In this document: piece after piece, positions 17,874 to 27,209 of the stretch
Position numbering within the stretch: the first letter of the stretch is position 1
Layout: the number at the start of each line of letters is the position of its first letter
From: Salegentibacter lacus
GTDB lineage: Bacteria > Bacteroidota > Bacteroidia > Flavobacteriales > Flavobacteriaceae
DNA length: 64,000 nt
Direction of reading: 5' to 3'
NCBI RefSeq assembly: GCF_020164555.1
Contig: NZ_JAIQZB010000014.1
Span: 1 to 64,000, forward strand
Program-made: the position numbers and the translations under genes
Notes under the pieces: generated by a model
Databases searched by the model: none
The model's input: only the letters and a program-made list of their open reading frames with translations
What the model was told of the DNA's origin: nothing

Positions 17874-18110
17874 CGTAACTACGAAAATCAGCTCTCCATT
17901 AATTTTACATAGAATTCCTACTTCTTCCCTCCTACCTGGACCTCAAATTAAATCAATCCTCATCGTTTTCTATTAAACGTTAAACTTTTTCGTACTACGA
18001 AAGAAGTAGGGAATAAATACCCTGGAAGAGCACCAATTTTATAGAACAATTATTAAACCAGGTCAGGAACTACCAATTGCAATGTTCCGAGCCATAAAAT
18101 TTGTTCTATT
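17874..18110 (+). promoter_or_regulatory. Repeat-rich control region between rteC and the HTH gene
   Basis: CGTAACTACGAAAA (17874-17887) recurs nearly exactly as CGTACTACGAAAG (17991-18003), the latter within the palindrome TTTCGTA-C-TACGAAA (17988-18002). CCTACTTCTT (17927-17936) pairs with AAGAAGTAGG (18001-18010). ATAGAACAA (18041-18049) pairs with TTGTTCTAT (18101-18109), which abuts the ATG of the HTH gene and encloses GGAAC/GTTCC. These could be regulator-binding sites and a leader hairpin that occludes the start. Confidence 0.45.
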
Positions 18111-18392
18111 ATGCCAACATCAATTATTACTACAGACGATCTTCAGGATTTCAAAATGGAGTTACTCGAAGACATTAAAAAACTGCTGAACCAGCAAAAA
18201 TCAGGTAAAATAAAAAAGTACCTGAAATCTGCAGAGGTAATGGATTATTTACAAATAAGTCCGGGAACACTTCAGAATTTACGAATAAAGGGTACGCTAC
18301 CCTACACCAAGATAGGCGGAATCATTTATTACGATGCCCAGGAAATCCAGAAGGTCATGGAAGAGAACCGTGTACATCATTTAGAATATTAA
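18111..18392 (+). CDS. Excisionase-like helix-turn-helix protein (HTH_17)
   Basis: This 93-residue protein has an N-terminal coiled segment (LQDFKMELLEDIKKLLNQQ) and then a MerR/Xis-type winged HTH (KYLKSAEVMDYLQISPGTLQNLRIKGTLPYTKIGG-IYYD). Such proteins follow RteC in Bacteroidota conjugative elements, where they act in excision or as regulators. It lies 3 bp before the next gene, so it is the first gene of a short operon with the replication-like genes. Confidence 0.82.
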   Translation: MPTSIITTDDLQDFKMELLEDIKKLLNQQKSGKIKKYLKSAEVMDYLQISPGTLQNLRIKGTLPYTKIGGIIYYDAQEIQKVMEENRVHHLEY

Positions 18393-18395
18393 GCG

Positions 18396-19115
18396 ATGAA
18401 TTACATAAAACTTCTAAACGCCGCTTTTGAAAAATTCTATTTTGATGACCGTCTAAATCCAACGCATATCAGCTTGTATATGGCCTTATTCCAGGAATGG
18501 AATAGCAGCAGATTTGCATCGGATTTTTTTGTAAACCGCAGAGATTTAATGAATGCTTCAAAGATAGGTTCAAAATCTACCTATCACAGATGTATAACCG
18601 ATCTGAATGCCTGGAGTTACCTGGAATACTTTCCTTCCAATAACCCATACAAAGGCAGTAAAATCAAGATGTCCATTATTGGGACAAGTGATGAACCTGA
18701 GGAAGCCCATTACGATCCCAAATTAGAACAACTTGCAGAACGCTACCATCCCATAAAGGAACAAGTAGTAGACCAGCAGCGTCCCGTCAGTGGACAAGTA
18801 TTGGTATCTACTATAAACAATACTAAACCAATAAAACATAATAAACATCCAAACAGTTTGAAGGTGGTACTGGATTTTTTTAGTAATAAAAATTTTAATC
18901 CGGAATATGCAAAAGAGTTCTACGAGTACTATGAAGACAGGCAGTGGCAAACAAGCGATGGTTCTGAGGTGAGAGATTGGAGAGCTTTAGCAAAATATTG
19001 GGTCCATCAAAAAGCGCTTATGAAAGAAAAAAATAAGTTAGATAAAAAGCAAGCATCCTATTTCAGGGACAACCTGCGAACCACTAAAAATAAAGATTAT
19101 GGACAATCCCTCTAA
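18396..19115 (+). CDS. Putative replication/primosome protein of the mobile element
   Basis: This 239-residue protein has an N-terminal winged-helix-like region (LNPTHISLYMALFQEWNSSRF, then NRRDLMNASKIGSKSTYHRCITDL) typical of DnaD/Rep-like proteins, a variable middle, and a C-terminal DnaB2-like piece (FNPEYAKEFYEYYEDRQW, then DWRALAKYWV). Its frame overlaps the DnaC-like ATPase gene by 17 bp, which supports a helicase-loading role. The function is inferred from fold and neighbour. Confidence 0.65.
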   Translation: MNYIKLLNAAFEKFYFDDRLNPTHISLYMALFQEWNSSRFASDFFVNRRDLMNASKIGSKSTYHRCITDLNAWSYLEYFPSNNPYKGSKIKMSIIGTSDEPEEAHYDPKLEQLAERYHPIKEQVVDQQRPVSGQVLVSTINNTKPIKHNKHPNSLKVVLDFFSNKNFNPEYAKEFYEYYEDRQWQTSDGSEVRDWRALAKYWVHQKALMKEKNKLDKKQASYFRDNLRTTKNKDYGQSL

Positions 19116-19761
19116 AATAACTGAAGGTGGCGTTGAGTATTCCCTGGGCAAATTTGATGGGACTTGTGTACATTACGACTTCTCTAAAATCTTGGTTTAT
19201 CTCAATACAAAAGGAAAGCTGCTATTTGGTAAACACTTTAAAATTTATAAAAAAGATAAGGCTGTTTTATTAAAACTTACATCGTACTTCATACGGGATG
19301 AAGCTACTTGTAAAAAATTTGACATTGATATCAATAAAGGAATCTTACTTTCAGGACCGGTGGGCTGCGGTAAAACCTCTTTAATGAAATTATTAAGGCA
19401 CCTGGTTCCAGCACAACGCCCTTATGAAATGATTCCTTGTCGAAATGTGACCTTTAGTTTTAATCATTTGGGATATAAAACTATCGAAGACTACGGTAAT
19501 TCAAAATATTTCTGTTTTGACGACCTAGGTGTGGAACCATTCGGCAGGTTTTACGGTAAGGATTTAAATGTTATGGGCGAGGTACTGCTATCGAGGTATG
19601 AACTTTTTCTGGAAACAAATGGAAAACTCAAAACTCATGCAACCACTAATTTGAATGCTGAAGAATTGGAAGAACGTTACGGTAACCGTGTTCGCAGCCG
19701 GATGCGTGAATTGTTTAATTTGGTAGCTTTTGATCAAAATGCTTGGGATAAGAGGAAGTGA
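19099..19761 (+). CDS. DnaC/IstB-like ATPase
   Basis: This 220-residue AAA+ ATPase has Walker A GPVGCGKTS (about residues 91-99), Walker B CFDDLGVEP, and the Arg-rich GNRVRSRMRELFN near the C-terminus, as in helicase loaders. It overlaps the upstream replication-like gene by 17 bp and is probably translationally coupled to it. Together they would start replication of the excised element. Confidence 0.78.
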   Translation: MDNPSKITEGGVEYSLGKFDGTCVHYDFSKILVYLNTKGKLLFGKHFKIYKKDKAVLLKLTSYFIRDEATCKKFDIDINKGILLSGPVGCGKTSLMKLLRHLVPAQRPYEMIPCRNVTFSFNHLGYKTIEDYGNSKYFCFDDLGVEPFGRFYGKDLNVMGEVLLSRYELFLETNGKLKTHATTNLNAEELEERYGNRVRSRMRELFNLVAFDQNAWDKRK

Positions 19762-19825
19762 AATATTTTAAAGCTGAGATTCAAATATAAATTATTTCCA
19801 ATTCATTACATTTGTTAAAAAATAA

Positions 19826-20809
19826 TTGGCAGCAGCAGAAAAAATAAAAGCACTATTACAGAGTTTTGGTGATGAAGATGACAACCGTTTTTACACCACA
19901 GCAATGCAGATTGCCGCTGCTGAAGCTAAGAAAGGTCATACAAAATTAGCTGAAGAACTTAAAGAACTTATTGAAAAAATCAAGTCCAAGCGAAAGTTAG
20001 ATTCAGTTTCCAAAACAAGAATTCTTCCCGTCAACGAGGCTCAACGTGAGTTAAAAGATTTACTTGAGGTATACCGTCCGCATATAAAAACAAAGGATAT
20101 GGTTTTGACCGAACAAGTGTCAGAAGCAATCAAACGTATTCTTTCCGAACAGCAGAAATTTGATCAACTTTTACAACACAACTTAGAACCAAGAAGGAAA
20201 TTAATGCTTGTTGGACCACCGGGCTGTGGAAAAACAATGACAGCCAAAGCAATTGCCGGCGACTTGGAAATACCTCTTTTTATCATACGTTTAGATGGAT
20301 TGATTAGTAGGTATATGGGTGAATCCATTGGAAAACTCAAATTAATATTTGATTCTATGTACCAACATAGAGCTGTTTATCTATTTGATGAATTTGATTC
20401 GATTGGTTCTAACCGTAGTTATGGGAACGATGTTGGGGAAATCAAGCGTGTTCTAAATAGCTTTCTAATGAATATTGAGCAAGACCAGTCCAATAGTTTA
20501 TTGATAGCAGCTACCAATATTCCTGAATCTCTTGATAAAGCACTCTTCCGAAGATTTGATGATATTATACAATATCCATTACCAAAAGATAAGGAAATTG
20601 CTGAACTCATTAAGGTTCAACTTAGAGGATACTCACTCACTAAAGGCAAAACTGTTAGTGCTCTTGCCAAAGAAGCCGTAGGCCTTAGTTTTGCAGATGT
20701 TTCTAATGCGTGTAAGGACGCTATTAAGGAAATGATTGTACACAATACAGACAAAGTATCTTCAACTACTCTTCTCAAATTTATTAAAAACAAAAAGACC
20801 CAATTTTAA
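19826..20809 (+). CDS. AAA+ ATPase partner of a subtilase
   Basis: This 327-residue protein has an N-terminal helical region (RFYTTAMQIAAAEAKKGH at 21-38) and a classic AAA module: Walker A GPPGCGKT at 130-137, Walker B LFDEFD at 186-191, and sensor motifs AATNIPESLDKALFRRFD. I accept the TTG start because the family's conserved N-terminus begins there and no ATG precedes the RFYT motif. A TACATTTG element (19807-19814) lies just upstream, which would make the message nearly leaderless. The subtilase gene starts 7 bp downstream. Such ATPase/S8-protease pairs recur in bacteria. The ATPase may recognise or unfold the protease's target. Confidence 0.88.
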   Translation: MAAAEKIKALLQSFGDEDDNRFYTTAMQIAAAEAKKGHTKLAEELKELIEKIKSKRKLDSVSKTRILPVNEAQRELKDLLEVYRPHIKTKDMVLTEQVSEAIKRILSEQQKFDQLLQHNLEPRRKLMLVGPPGCGKTMTAKAIAGDLEIPLFIIRLDGLISRYMGESIGKLKLIFDSMYQHRAVYLFDEFDSIGSNRSYGNDVGEIKRVLNSFLMNIEQDQSNSLLIAATNIPESLDKALFRRFDDIIQYPLPKDKEIAELIKVQLRGYSLTKGKTVSALAKEAVGLSFADVSNACKDAIKEMIVHNTDKVSSTTLLKFIKNKKTQF

Positions 20810-20816
20810 TTCATAA

Positions 20817-23282
20817 ATGCCTAGAAATTTAGAACATATAATTCTTTCTGGGTATACATCTACCGAGTCCTATACAAGCCCAAGCACAGGGAGGGACAGA
20901 GTGACGCCAATTGGAAGAAATAGAAACACCCACGGTAATGCTTTACGCAATCAGCTTCAAATGGCTGAAATGGCGTTTAGGCAAAATATAGATACTGATT
21001 TTGTATATCTGGAGTTTATTTCTGAAAGAGATTGCCTTTTGGCTTTCGATAGCTTTGAAGATGGTAGAAGTGGCGACCATCGTTTTGTGTCGTCAAAATT
21101 GGAAAAAGTAATAATTGATGGTCAAGAACACGAACGCTATAAAGCTTGTGTCTTTTTAAATACTAATGGAATATCTAAATTCCTAAGAAAAATTGAAGCC
21201 TATCTAAATCCTGAGAAGGACAGTGATTCCGGAAACCCTAGACATACAAAGTTACTCAACAATATTGCTAATATACAACAAGCTACTTTAGCCAGTTTTT
21301 GGCAAGAAGATGAAATCGATTTTCCTGACTTGGATGAAGAAGTTTGGTGGGAAGTTTGGTTTAGACGGGACAATACTCAAGACGACATCCGGGAAGATGA
21401 GGACGTGATAAATATGCTTGTGGATAATATTATTGTGGTTGCCGAACGTAGATTGTTATTCCCAGAACACATTGTTCGTATGATTCGATGTACCGCAAGA
21501 GAACTATCAACGAGTCTGTTATATACTGATAAACTGGCAGAATTAAGAAAACCCAAAGAGGCTGCCGATTTTTTCACAGGATTAAATAATGACGATGCCA
21601 ACGATTGGGTTGAAGACCTAAAAAATAGGACGCTCAATAGAACCACGGATGATTCCATAATTATCTGCTTATTGGACACGGGTGTAAATCGAGGTCACAC
21701 CTTGTTACAAGATTTTATTCCAGAAGAAAATTTAGATTCCGTGAACTCTGAATGGGGAAATGCCGACACACATTCCCACGGTCACGGAACACCTATGGCC
21801 GGAATTGCATTGTACGGCGACCTTACCGATTTATTGCAAGACACCTCAAATATTGAAATATTTCACCGTCTAGAATCTATCAAATTAATTCATCCCAACA
21901 ATCCACATCAACCTGAATTATACGGTGCGGTAACAGAAGAAGCTATTTCCAGAGCCATAATTCTCAACCCGAACAATAAGCGAGTTCTTGCAATGGCTGT
22001 AACCGCTACTGATGGACGTGATAAAGGTAAGCCATCGTCGTGGTCAAGCTCGGTAGATAAAATTGCGTTTGGTGAGGAGGGTACATCCGATGACAAATCG
22101 TTGTTTTGCGTTTCTAGCGGAAACACTGTTATATTTGATGTTTCTGAATATCCGCAAAAGAACTTTGAAGAATCTATACACGACCCTGCCCAAGCTTTCA
22201 ATGCGCTTACCGTTGGTTCATTCACTCAAAAAACTATCATTGACCAAAGTCAATTTAATGGAGCAACCCCTTTAGTACCAGCCGGAGGAATGTCACCAAG
22301 CAACAGTACTTCTCTAATTTGGGAGAATAGTTGGGCTTTAAAGCCAGAACTGGTTATGGAAGGTGGCAATTATGGTATTCATAACGATGGTATCATTGAC
22401 CCTGATTCTTTACGAATACTTTCCGTGGGAAAAAATTTTAGAACCGAACCACTTTACAGTTTTGGTGATACCAGTGGTGCTACAGCTTTGGCTTCAAGAT
22501 ATGCCGCAATGCTGACCTCCCAATACCCAACATTATGGCCTGAAACCATAAAAGGGCTTCTTATTCATTCAGCAGATTGGACAACCGAAATGCTTGGCAA
22601 TAGGGCGATACAGGAATTAAACAAAACCGAGCAAATCAATCTACTAAGAACCTTTGGGTATGGTGTTCCCGATTTTCAAAAAGCTGTGAGAAGTGCAAAT
22701 AATTCACTTACACTTATTGCGCAAGAATCTTTAAGTCCTTTTATACTTGATGACGGTACGGTTAAGACTAATCAAATGCATTTACACAATTTACCTTGGC
22801 CTGTTGATGTTCTAACCAGTTTATTTGATAGTGAAGTGACCCTTACGGCCACCTTATGCTACTTTATTGAACCAAATCCTGGCAACAAGCAATATAGCAA
22901 ATCATACTATTACCAATCCCACGGTCTGCGTTTTAAAATGATTGATTCAGGGGAATCCATCGAACGTTTTCGGGAAAGGGTAAATCGCGAGGCAAGAATG
23001 GAGGATCAAAATGGCTCCTATTCCGGTGAAAGCTGGATTATTGGTAATAAAGTCAGGGACAAGGGCTCAGTTCACAAAGATATATGGAAAGGAACTGCTG
23101 CTGATTTAGCTACTAGAAATGTAGTCGCCATTTTTCCAGTTAATGGTTGGTGGCGTACCAGAAAGAAACTGTTACGATACAATAATCAAGTCAGGTACAG
23201 TTTAATACTATCTATTGAATCTCCAGACAGCACGATTGATCTTTATAATCCAGTGCTTAATCAAATTGAAATTTTGATCTAA
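20817..23282 (+). CDS. S8-family (subtilisin-like) serine peptidase
   Basis: This 821-residue protein has no signal peptide, so it is probably cytoplasmic, unlike secreted subtilases. The catalytic triad is complete: D287 in CLLDTGVN, H323 in HSHGHGTPMAG, and S553 in GDTSGATALASRYAA. N436 in SSGN gives the oxyanion hole. About 280 residues precede the protease domain and 200 follow it, including a beta-rich tail. It is paired with the AAA+ ATPase, and the two form a cargo unit between the replication module and the tra operon. A defence or regulatory-proteolysis role is likely but unproven. Confidence 0.9.
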   Translation: MPRNLEHIILSGYTSTESYTSPSTGRDRVTPIGRNRNTHGNALRNQLQMAEMAFRQNIDTDFVYLEFISERDCLLAFDSFEDGRSGDHRFVSSKLEKVIIDGQEHERYKACVFLNTNGISKFLRKIEAYLNPEKDSDSGNPRHTKLLNNIANIQQATLASFWQEDEIDFPDLDEEVWWEVWFRRDNTQDDIREDEDVINMLVDNIIVVAERRLLFPEHIVRMIRCTARELSTSLLYTDKLAELRKPKEAADFFTGLNNDDANDWVEDLKNRTLNRTTDDSIIICLLDTGVNRGHTLLQDFIPEENLDSVNSEWGNADTHSHGHGTPMAGIALYGDLTDLLQDTSNIEIFHRLESIKLIHPNNPHQPELYGAVTEEAISRAIILNPNNKRVLAMAVTATDGRDKGKPSSWSSSVDKIAFGEEGTSDDKSLFCVSSGNTVIFDVSEYPQKNFEESIHDPAQAFNALTVGSFTQKTIIDQSQFNGATPLVPAGGMSPSNSTSLIWENSWALKPELVMEGGNYGIHNDGIIDPDSLRILSVGKNFRTEPLYSFGDTSGATALASRYAAMLTSQYPTLWPETIKGLLIHSADWTTEMLGNRAIQELNKTEQINLLRTFGYGVPDFQKAVRSANNSLTLIAQESLSPFILDDGTVKTNQMHLHNLPWPVDVLTSLFDSEVTLTATLCYFIEPNPGNKQYSKSYYYQSHGLRFKMIDSGESIERFRERVNREARMEDQNGSYSGESWIIGNKVRDKGSVHKDIWKGTAADLATRNVVAIFPVNGWWRTRKKLLRYNNQVRYSLILSIESPDSTIDLYNPVLNQIEILI

Positions 23283-23411
23283 GAAATTATAACCTCAAAG
23301 GTCGTTTTTAAAATTTCTTTTATGCTACTTAAGATTTTTGAAATAATTTTTTCAAGGCTTAATTGTTTTGTCATTGATACAAAGATGATATTTGGCAAGA
23401 GTGTAATATTT

Positions 23412-23923
23412 TTAGAGTTTACAAGATTTTTCCTCATCCCAATTACTCAAAAATCCTAATTCCAATAGGAAAGAAGGGCTATAATCAACAGTTTCCCGCA
23501 ACACCTGAAAATTAGCAAACTTCACGCCCCTACTTTCAAGCCCTATTTGCTTTATAAACTGGTTCTGTAATTAATAAGCAAACCAAATAGAATTTTTGGA
23601 ATACTGTGATATAGTGCTGTCCACATAAACTTCAATCCCTCGTGCAGTAGGAGTATTAAAATGATTGCAGTGTAAGGAAATAAACAAATCCGCATTAAGT
23701 GACTTCGTCAACTTCGTTCTATCCGATAAGGAAATAAGCGTATCGCTATACCGGATCAAATAAATATCCACTGGTTTTTATGACTTTTCGTTGAGCCTTA
23801 AAGCTCCAAGGTTATATCCAGTACCACATCTGTTTATTTAATGCCATTTATTCCGATGGCACCGGATTCTTTTCTCCTGTGTCCAACATCAATAACAATT
23901 CGTTTTCTGGTTGCCGGTTCTTG
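23412..23923 (-). pseudogene. N-acetylmuramoyl-L-alanine amidase (Amidase_3), degraded
   Basis: Successive pieces on the minus strand match a zinc amidase. RIVIDVGH leads into SGAIGINGIK, interrupted by a stop, and TDVVLDITLEL ends in another stop. After a frameshift come DIYLIRYSDTLISLSDRTKL, then NADLFISLHCNHFNT with the zinc His. A TAA at 23571-23573 interrupts the frame, after which QVLRETVDYSPSFLLELGFL resumes in the same frame. At least three stops and one frameshift show the gene is dead. Amidases of this kind accompany conjugation genes and help cross the cell wall. Confidence 0.85.
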
Positions 23924-24177
23924 TCAAAATTGATACACATATTCAGGAACAAAATCACAAAATTGACGTTTTTGTCCCCTCCTCCCCTTTCCACATTTCA
24001 AGTTATTAACAACCCACTTTTAAAATCCCATAAAATTTAATGCCAAATGAAAGCATTGAAAATCAACTAACTGCAAATAATATTTTATTCACAATTTACT
24101 GATTTTCAATTATTTAAGTCCTTGAATTCCTAATTTTCTCATAACGAAATCGAATCAAAAATTTAAAACTTTCCGTT

Positions 24178-24465
24178 ATGAAAAAATCCATTCTATTGGC
24201 AACTTTTTTATCGTTGCTTTCTTCGAGCGTTTTTGCGCAAATCGGTGGGATCGAAGATTCCGTAGCCGATATTTCTGATACCATAAGGAATATATTTCCC
24301 ATTATCCTAGGGATAATCTTCCTGGTCGGTTTTCTCTTTAATGCCGGCCACTTCTTTGGGGAAAACTCCGATCTCAAAAAAGGAATAACCCGGGTGTTAG
24401 TCTTTGTACTTATTGCGGGCGCCGTGGTAGGCATCTTCACTTATTTGATCAGCATTGTAGTTTAA
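24178..24465 (+). CDS. TraE/VirB2-like conjugation protein
   Basis: This 95-residue protein has a signal peptide ending FAQ (residue 21) and two hydrophobic segments (about 38-58 and 72-94) separated by a short charged loop, the layout of VirB2-like pilins and of TraE in CTnDOT-type systems. It is the first gene of the transfer operon. The family is assigned from topology and position more than from sequence. Confidence 0.7.
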   Translation: MKKSILLATFLSLLSSSVFAQIGGIEDSVADISDTIRNIFPIILGIIFLVGFLFNAGHFFGENSDLKKGITRVLVFVLIAGAVVGIFTYLISIVV

Positions 24466-24506
24466 GTCGGTCGCTAAGCGACATTTAAAAAAATAAAGGA
24501 ACAATT

Positions 24507-24791
24507 ATGAAAAAGTACGAACCTTATAAGAACATTCGGAAGGGTGCCATCATCTTTGGGCTTTCCCTTCCCCTATTTGCACTAATGATGCTTTCAATTA
24601 TCGCTTCCTTGTTGGTAATTATATTTTCCTTCAGCCTGGGTGTGATTATCAGCGCCCTGCTCTTTAATGCATTCTTATATATCGGGTTAAACCGTATCAG
24701 CAGGCTATTGGAATTTCTACAGATGACAGGGGCATTTCCAAAAATGATCAGTAATAAAAGAAACTCCGGTATCGATTATGAAAAAGATTAA
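24507..24791 (+). CDS. TraF/VirB3-like conjugation protein
   Basis: This 94-residue protein has two adjacent membrane segments (about residues 12-60) after a charged MKKYEPYKNIRKGA start and before a basic tail, as in TraF (DUF4133) and VirB3. The end overlaps the traG start by 14 bp, and VirB3 next to VirB4 is the standard order. It is an inner-membrane part of the T4SS. Confidence 0.75.
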   Translation: MKKYEPYKNIRKGAIIFGLSLPLFALMMLSIIASLLVIIFSFSLGVIISALLFNAFLYIGLNRISRLLEFLQMTGAFPKMISNKRNSGIDYEKD

Positions 24792-27180
24792 GCTTTCCAC
24801 CCACTGGCCAATTGCCGACATCCGGGATAATATTATTTTCTCCAGAAATGGTAACGTTGTGCTATGTTACCAGCTGGACCTACCTGAAATTTATTCTTTA
24901 TCGGAAAAAGATTTTGAAGACCTGCACGCCACCTGGTTCCAGGCGCTTAAATCCCTACCGGTCGGTACGGTGGTTCATAAACAAGATATCTATGAGAAAA
25001 AAGCATTTACTGCAGCCGACTTGCCCGATAAAACCTTTTTAGAAAAGGCCACTCGGGATCATTTTAAAGATAGAGTGTTTATGGAACACATCTCCTTATT
25101 ATTCTTCACCCTGACCAAGAATAAAGCTTTAAACAACTCCAAATACGTAAACCCTTTTCGAAAAGTCTCCAAAGACATTGTCAGGGAACTGGATGCCAAC
25201 CTTAAAAGCTTTACCGGCTCGGTAAACGATTGTGTTTCTTTTATCGCTAACAGCCGAAAGGTTTCTATAAAAGCATTCCAACCAGAAGAAATCACCAATC
25301 TCACTACCGAATATTTTAATGGTTTCAATGAGGGTTTCGATACCGATATCCTACTCGAAAAACAACATATTCAAACTGGGGATAATTATTTTGATGCCCT
25401 GGCTATCAATAGCGAGCTGTGCTTTGGCGAAAGGGTACAGTCGAGCAAGACCAATGAGAAATTCACATCCGATGATTTTGTATTTCACCAGGGGTTTATT
25501 GATGGGCTGGGGCTTCATTTAAAGGAAAACCATATAGTCAACCAGATCCTCTACCTGGATGATAAACATAAGTGGCGCAAGCTACTGGATAAAAAAGTAG
25601 AAGAACTTAGCAAAAGTTCCAATTTTGGCTCTCAGAATAAGGTTGTGCTTGGAAAGATTCAGGAAATCCTGGAAAAGATTAATAGCGATGATAACGCGCG
25701 GATTATCCGTGGCCATCTCAATGTAGTCTTTTGGGATCGTGAACCCGATAATTTGGAGCGCATTGCCTCTAAGATTAAAGCAGAGTTTAAAGAACTGGAT
25801 ATCATCACTTACGCCCCACGAGGGGAAGAACGAAAGAATTACCTGCTTAATAGCTATTGCTGCCACTCTTCCAATTTTTCCGATGAAGATCTTTATGTGA
25901 CCGATTTAAAACATGCCTTGTGCCTGTTTATCAATAACACCAATTATAAAACAGACCCTACCGGTATCATTTTTAATGATCGCGAGCATAATATTCCTGT
26001 GCTAAAAGATGTATGGGATGAGCAGAAGAAACGAATCAAGGCGCGCAATTTTGCCATCTTCGCCCCAACCGGTGAAGGGAAATCTTTTTTGGCCAATAAC
26101 ATTCTTCGCCAGTATTTTGAAAATGGGGTCCGGCTGGTCATTATCGACCTGGGAGGATCTTATACCAAGTTCGCAAAGCTCTATCCCGAACAATACACCG
26201 TTTTACGCTACGAAAGTGGTAAGAGCTTAGGGATTAATCCTTTTTATATATCCAATGCCGATGATGTAGGCCCCGAACGGTTGGAGGATCTATCGGTGTT
26301 CTTATTGGAGCTGTTTGCCTCTGATTTAAAAGTGGACAAAGCGCAATCCGTAGCCATAAAAAAGATTCTCCGCTACTATTACCAAAACGCAACTGAGAAC
26401 CATTCTTTAGATAGTTTCTACCAATTTATCGAGCAGCGAAAAGATGAGCTGCTGGAGATCCTTAAAATCCATCCCGACTACTTTAATATCACTAGCTTTT
26501 TGCACGTGCTTTCGGAGTATGTCGGCGATGGCCTATACAGCTTCTTATTTGAAGTTAGCGAAGATCAAACTTACAAGATCGAAGAAAAGCGGCTAATTGT
26601 CTTTGAACTCGATGAAGTCAAGGACAATAAAGAGATCCTTTCGGTAATGCTCAAACTGATTAAGTCGGCCATACAGCGCACCATCTGGAAAAACCGTGCT
26701 GAAAAAGGGATCATCCTTTTTGACGAATTTGCCAAACAACTCAAGTTTAAAAATGTCCTGGAAAGCGTGGAATTCTATTATCAGGCGATCCGTAAACAGA
26801 ACGGAGCCATTGGAATTATCTTACAATCCATAAATCAGCTTCCTAATAATGCGACTTCGTCAAGTATCCTAGAAAATACTCAGGTGATCTACAGCCTGAA
26901 CAATGAAAAAGGTTATGGAGAACTGGGCAAGCGCTTAAGCCTTTCCAGCCACGATTTCAACCAGTTAAAATCGATCAGGAATAATTTGACCGGGAAACGG
27001 AAGTACACCGAGATCTTCATTAAGATCGGCAAGGAAAGCAACATTTTCCGCCTAGAAGTACCACCTGAAGTCTATGCTGCCTACCTCACCGACGGCACCG
27101 AAAACGAGGCCATATTGGCCATTTATAATGAGACAAAAAATATGGAAAAGGCTATCAAGGAATTCACCAGGAAGTCCTAA
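24778..27180 (+). CDS. traG: TraG, VirB4-type conjugation ATPase
   Basis: This 800-residue cytoplasmic ATPase powers the type IV secretion system. It has Walker A APTGEGKSFLANN (about residues 428-440), Walker B GIILFDEFAKQL, and the QSINQLP segment of VirB4 proteins. The N-terminal half is the CagE/TrbE-like domain. Length and motif order match TraG of CTnDOT-type elements. It overlaps the VirB3-like gene and lies 29 bp before the next gene. Confidence 0.93.
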   Translation: MKKIKLSTHWPIADIRDNIIFSRNGNVVLCYQLDLPEIYSLSEKDFEDLHATWFQALKSLPVGTVVHKQDIYEKKAFTAADLPDKTFLEKATRDHFKDRVFMEHISLLFFTLTKNKALNNSKYVNPFRKVSKDIVRELDANLKSFTGSVNDCVSFIANSRKVSIKAFQPEEITNLTTEYFNGFNEGFDTDILLEKQHIQTGDNYFDALAINSELCFGERVQSSKTNEKFTSDDFVFHQGFIDGLGLHLKENHIVNQILYLDDKHKWRKLLDKKVEELSKSSNFGSQNKVVLGKIQEILEKINSDDNARIIRGHLNVVFWDREPDNLERIASKIKAEFKELDIITYAPRGEERKNYLLNSYCCHSSNFSDEDLYVTDLKHALCLFINNTNYKTDPTGIIFNDREHNIPVLKDVWDEQKKRIKARNFAIFAPTGEGKSFLANNILRQYFENGVRLVIIDLGGSYTKFAKLYPEQYTVLRYESGKSLGINPFYISNADDVGPERLEDLSVFLLELFASDLKVDKAQSVAIKKILRYYYQNATENHSLDSFYQFIEQRKDELLEILKIHPDYFNITSFLHVLSEYVGDGLYSFLFEVSEDQTYKIEEKRLIVFELDEVKDNKEILSVMLKLIKSAIQRTIWKNRAEKGIILFDEFAKQLKFKNVLESVEFYYQAIRKQNGAIGIILQSINQLPNNATSSSILENTQVIYSLNNEKGYGELGKRLSLSSHDFNQLKSIRNNLTGKRKYTEIFIKIGKESNIFRLEVPPEVYAAYLTDGTENEAILAIYNETKNMEKAIKEFTRKS

Positions 27181-27209
27181 ACGCTCATAAAATTTTAAAA
27201 CTCTTAAAT

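Noticed and set aside
23805-23830. GTTATATCCAGTACCAC, similar to the cassette boxes at 317 and 3477
   Set aside because: It is part of the degraded amidase reading frame, which explains it fully.
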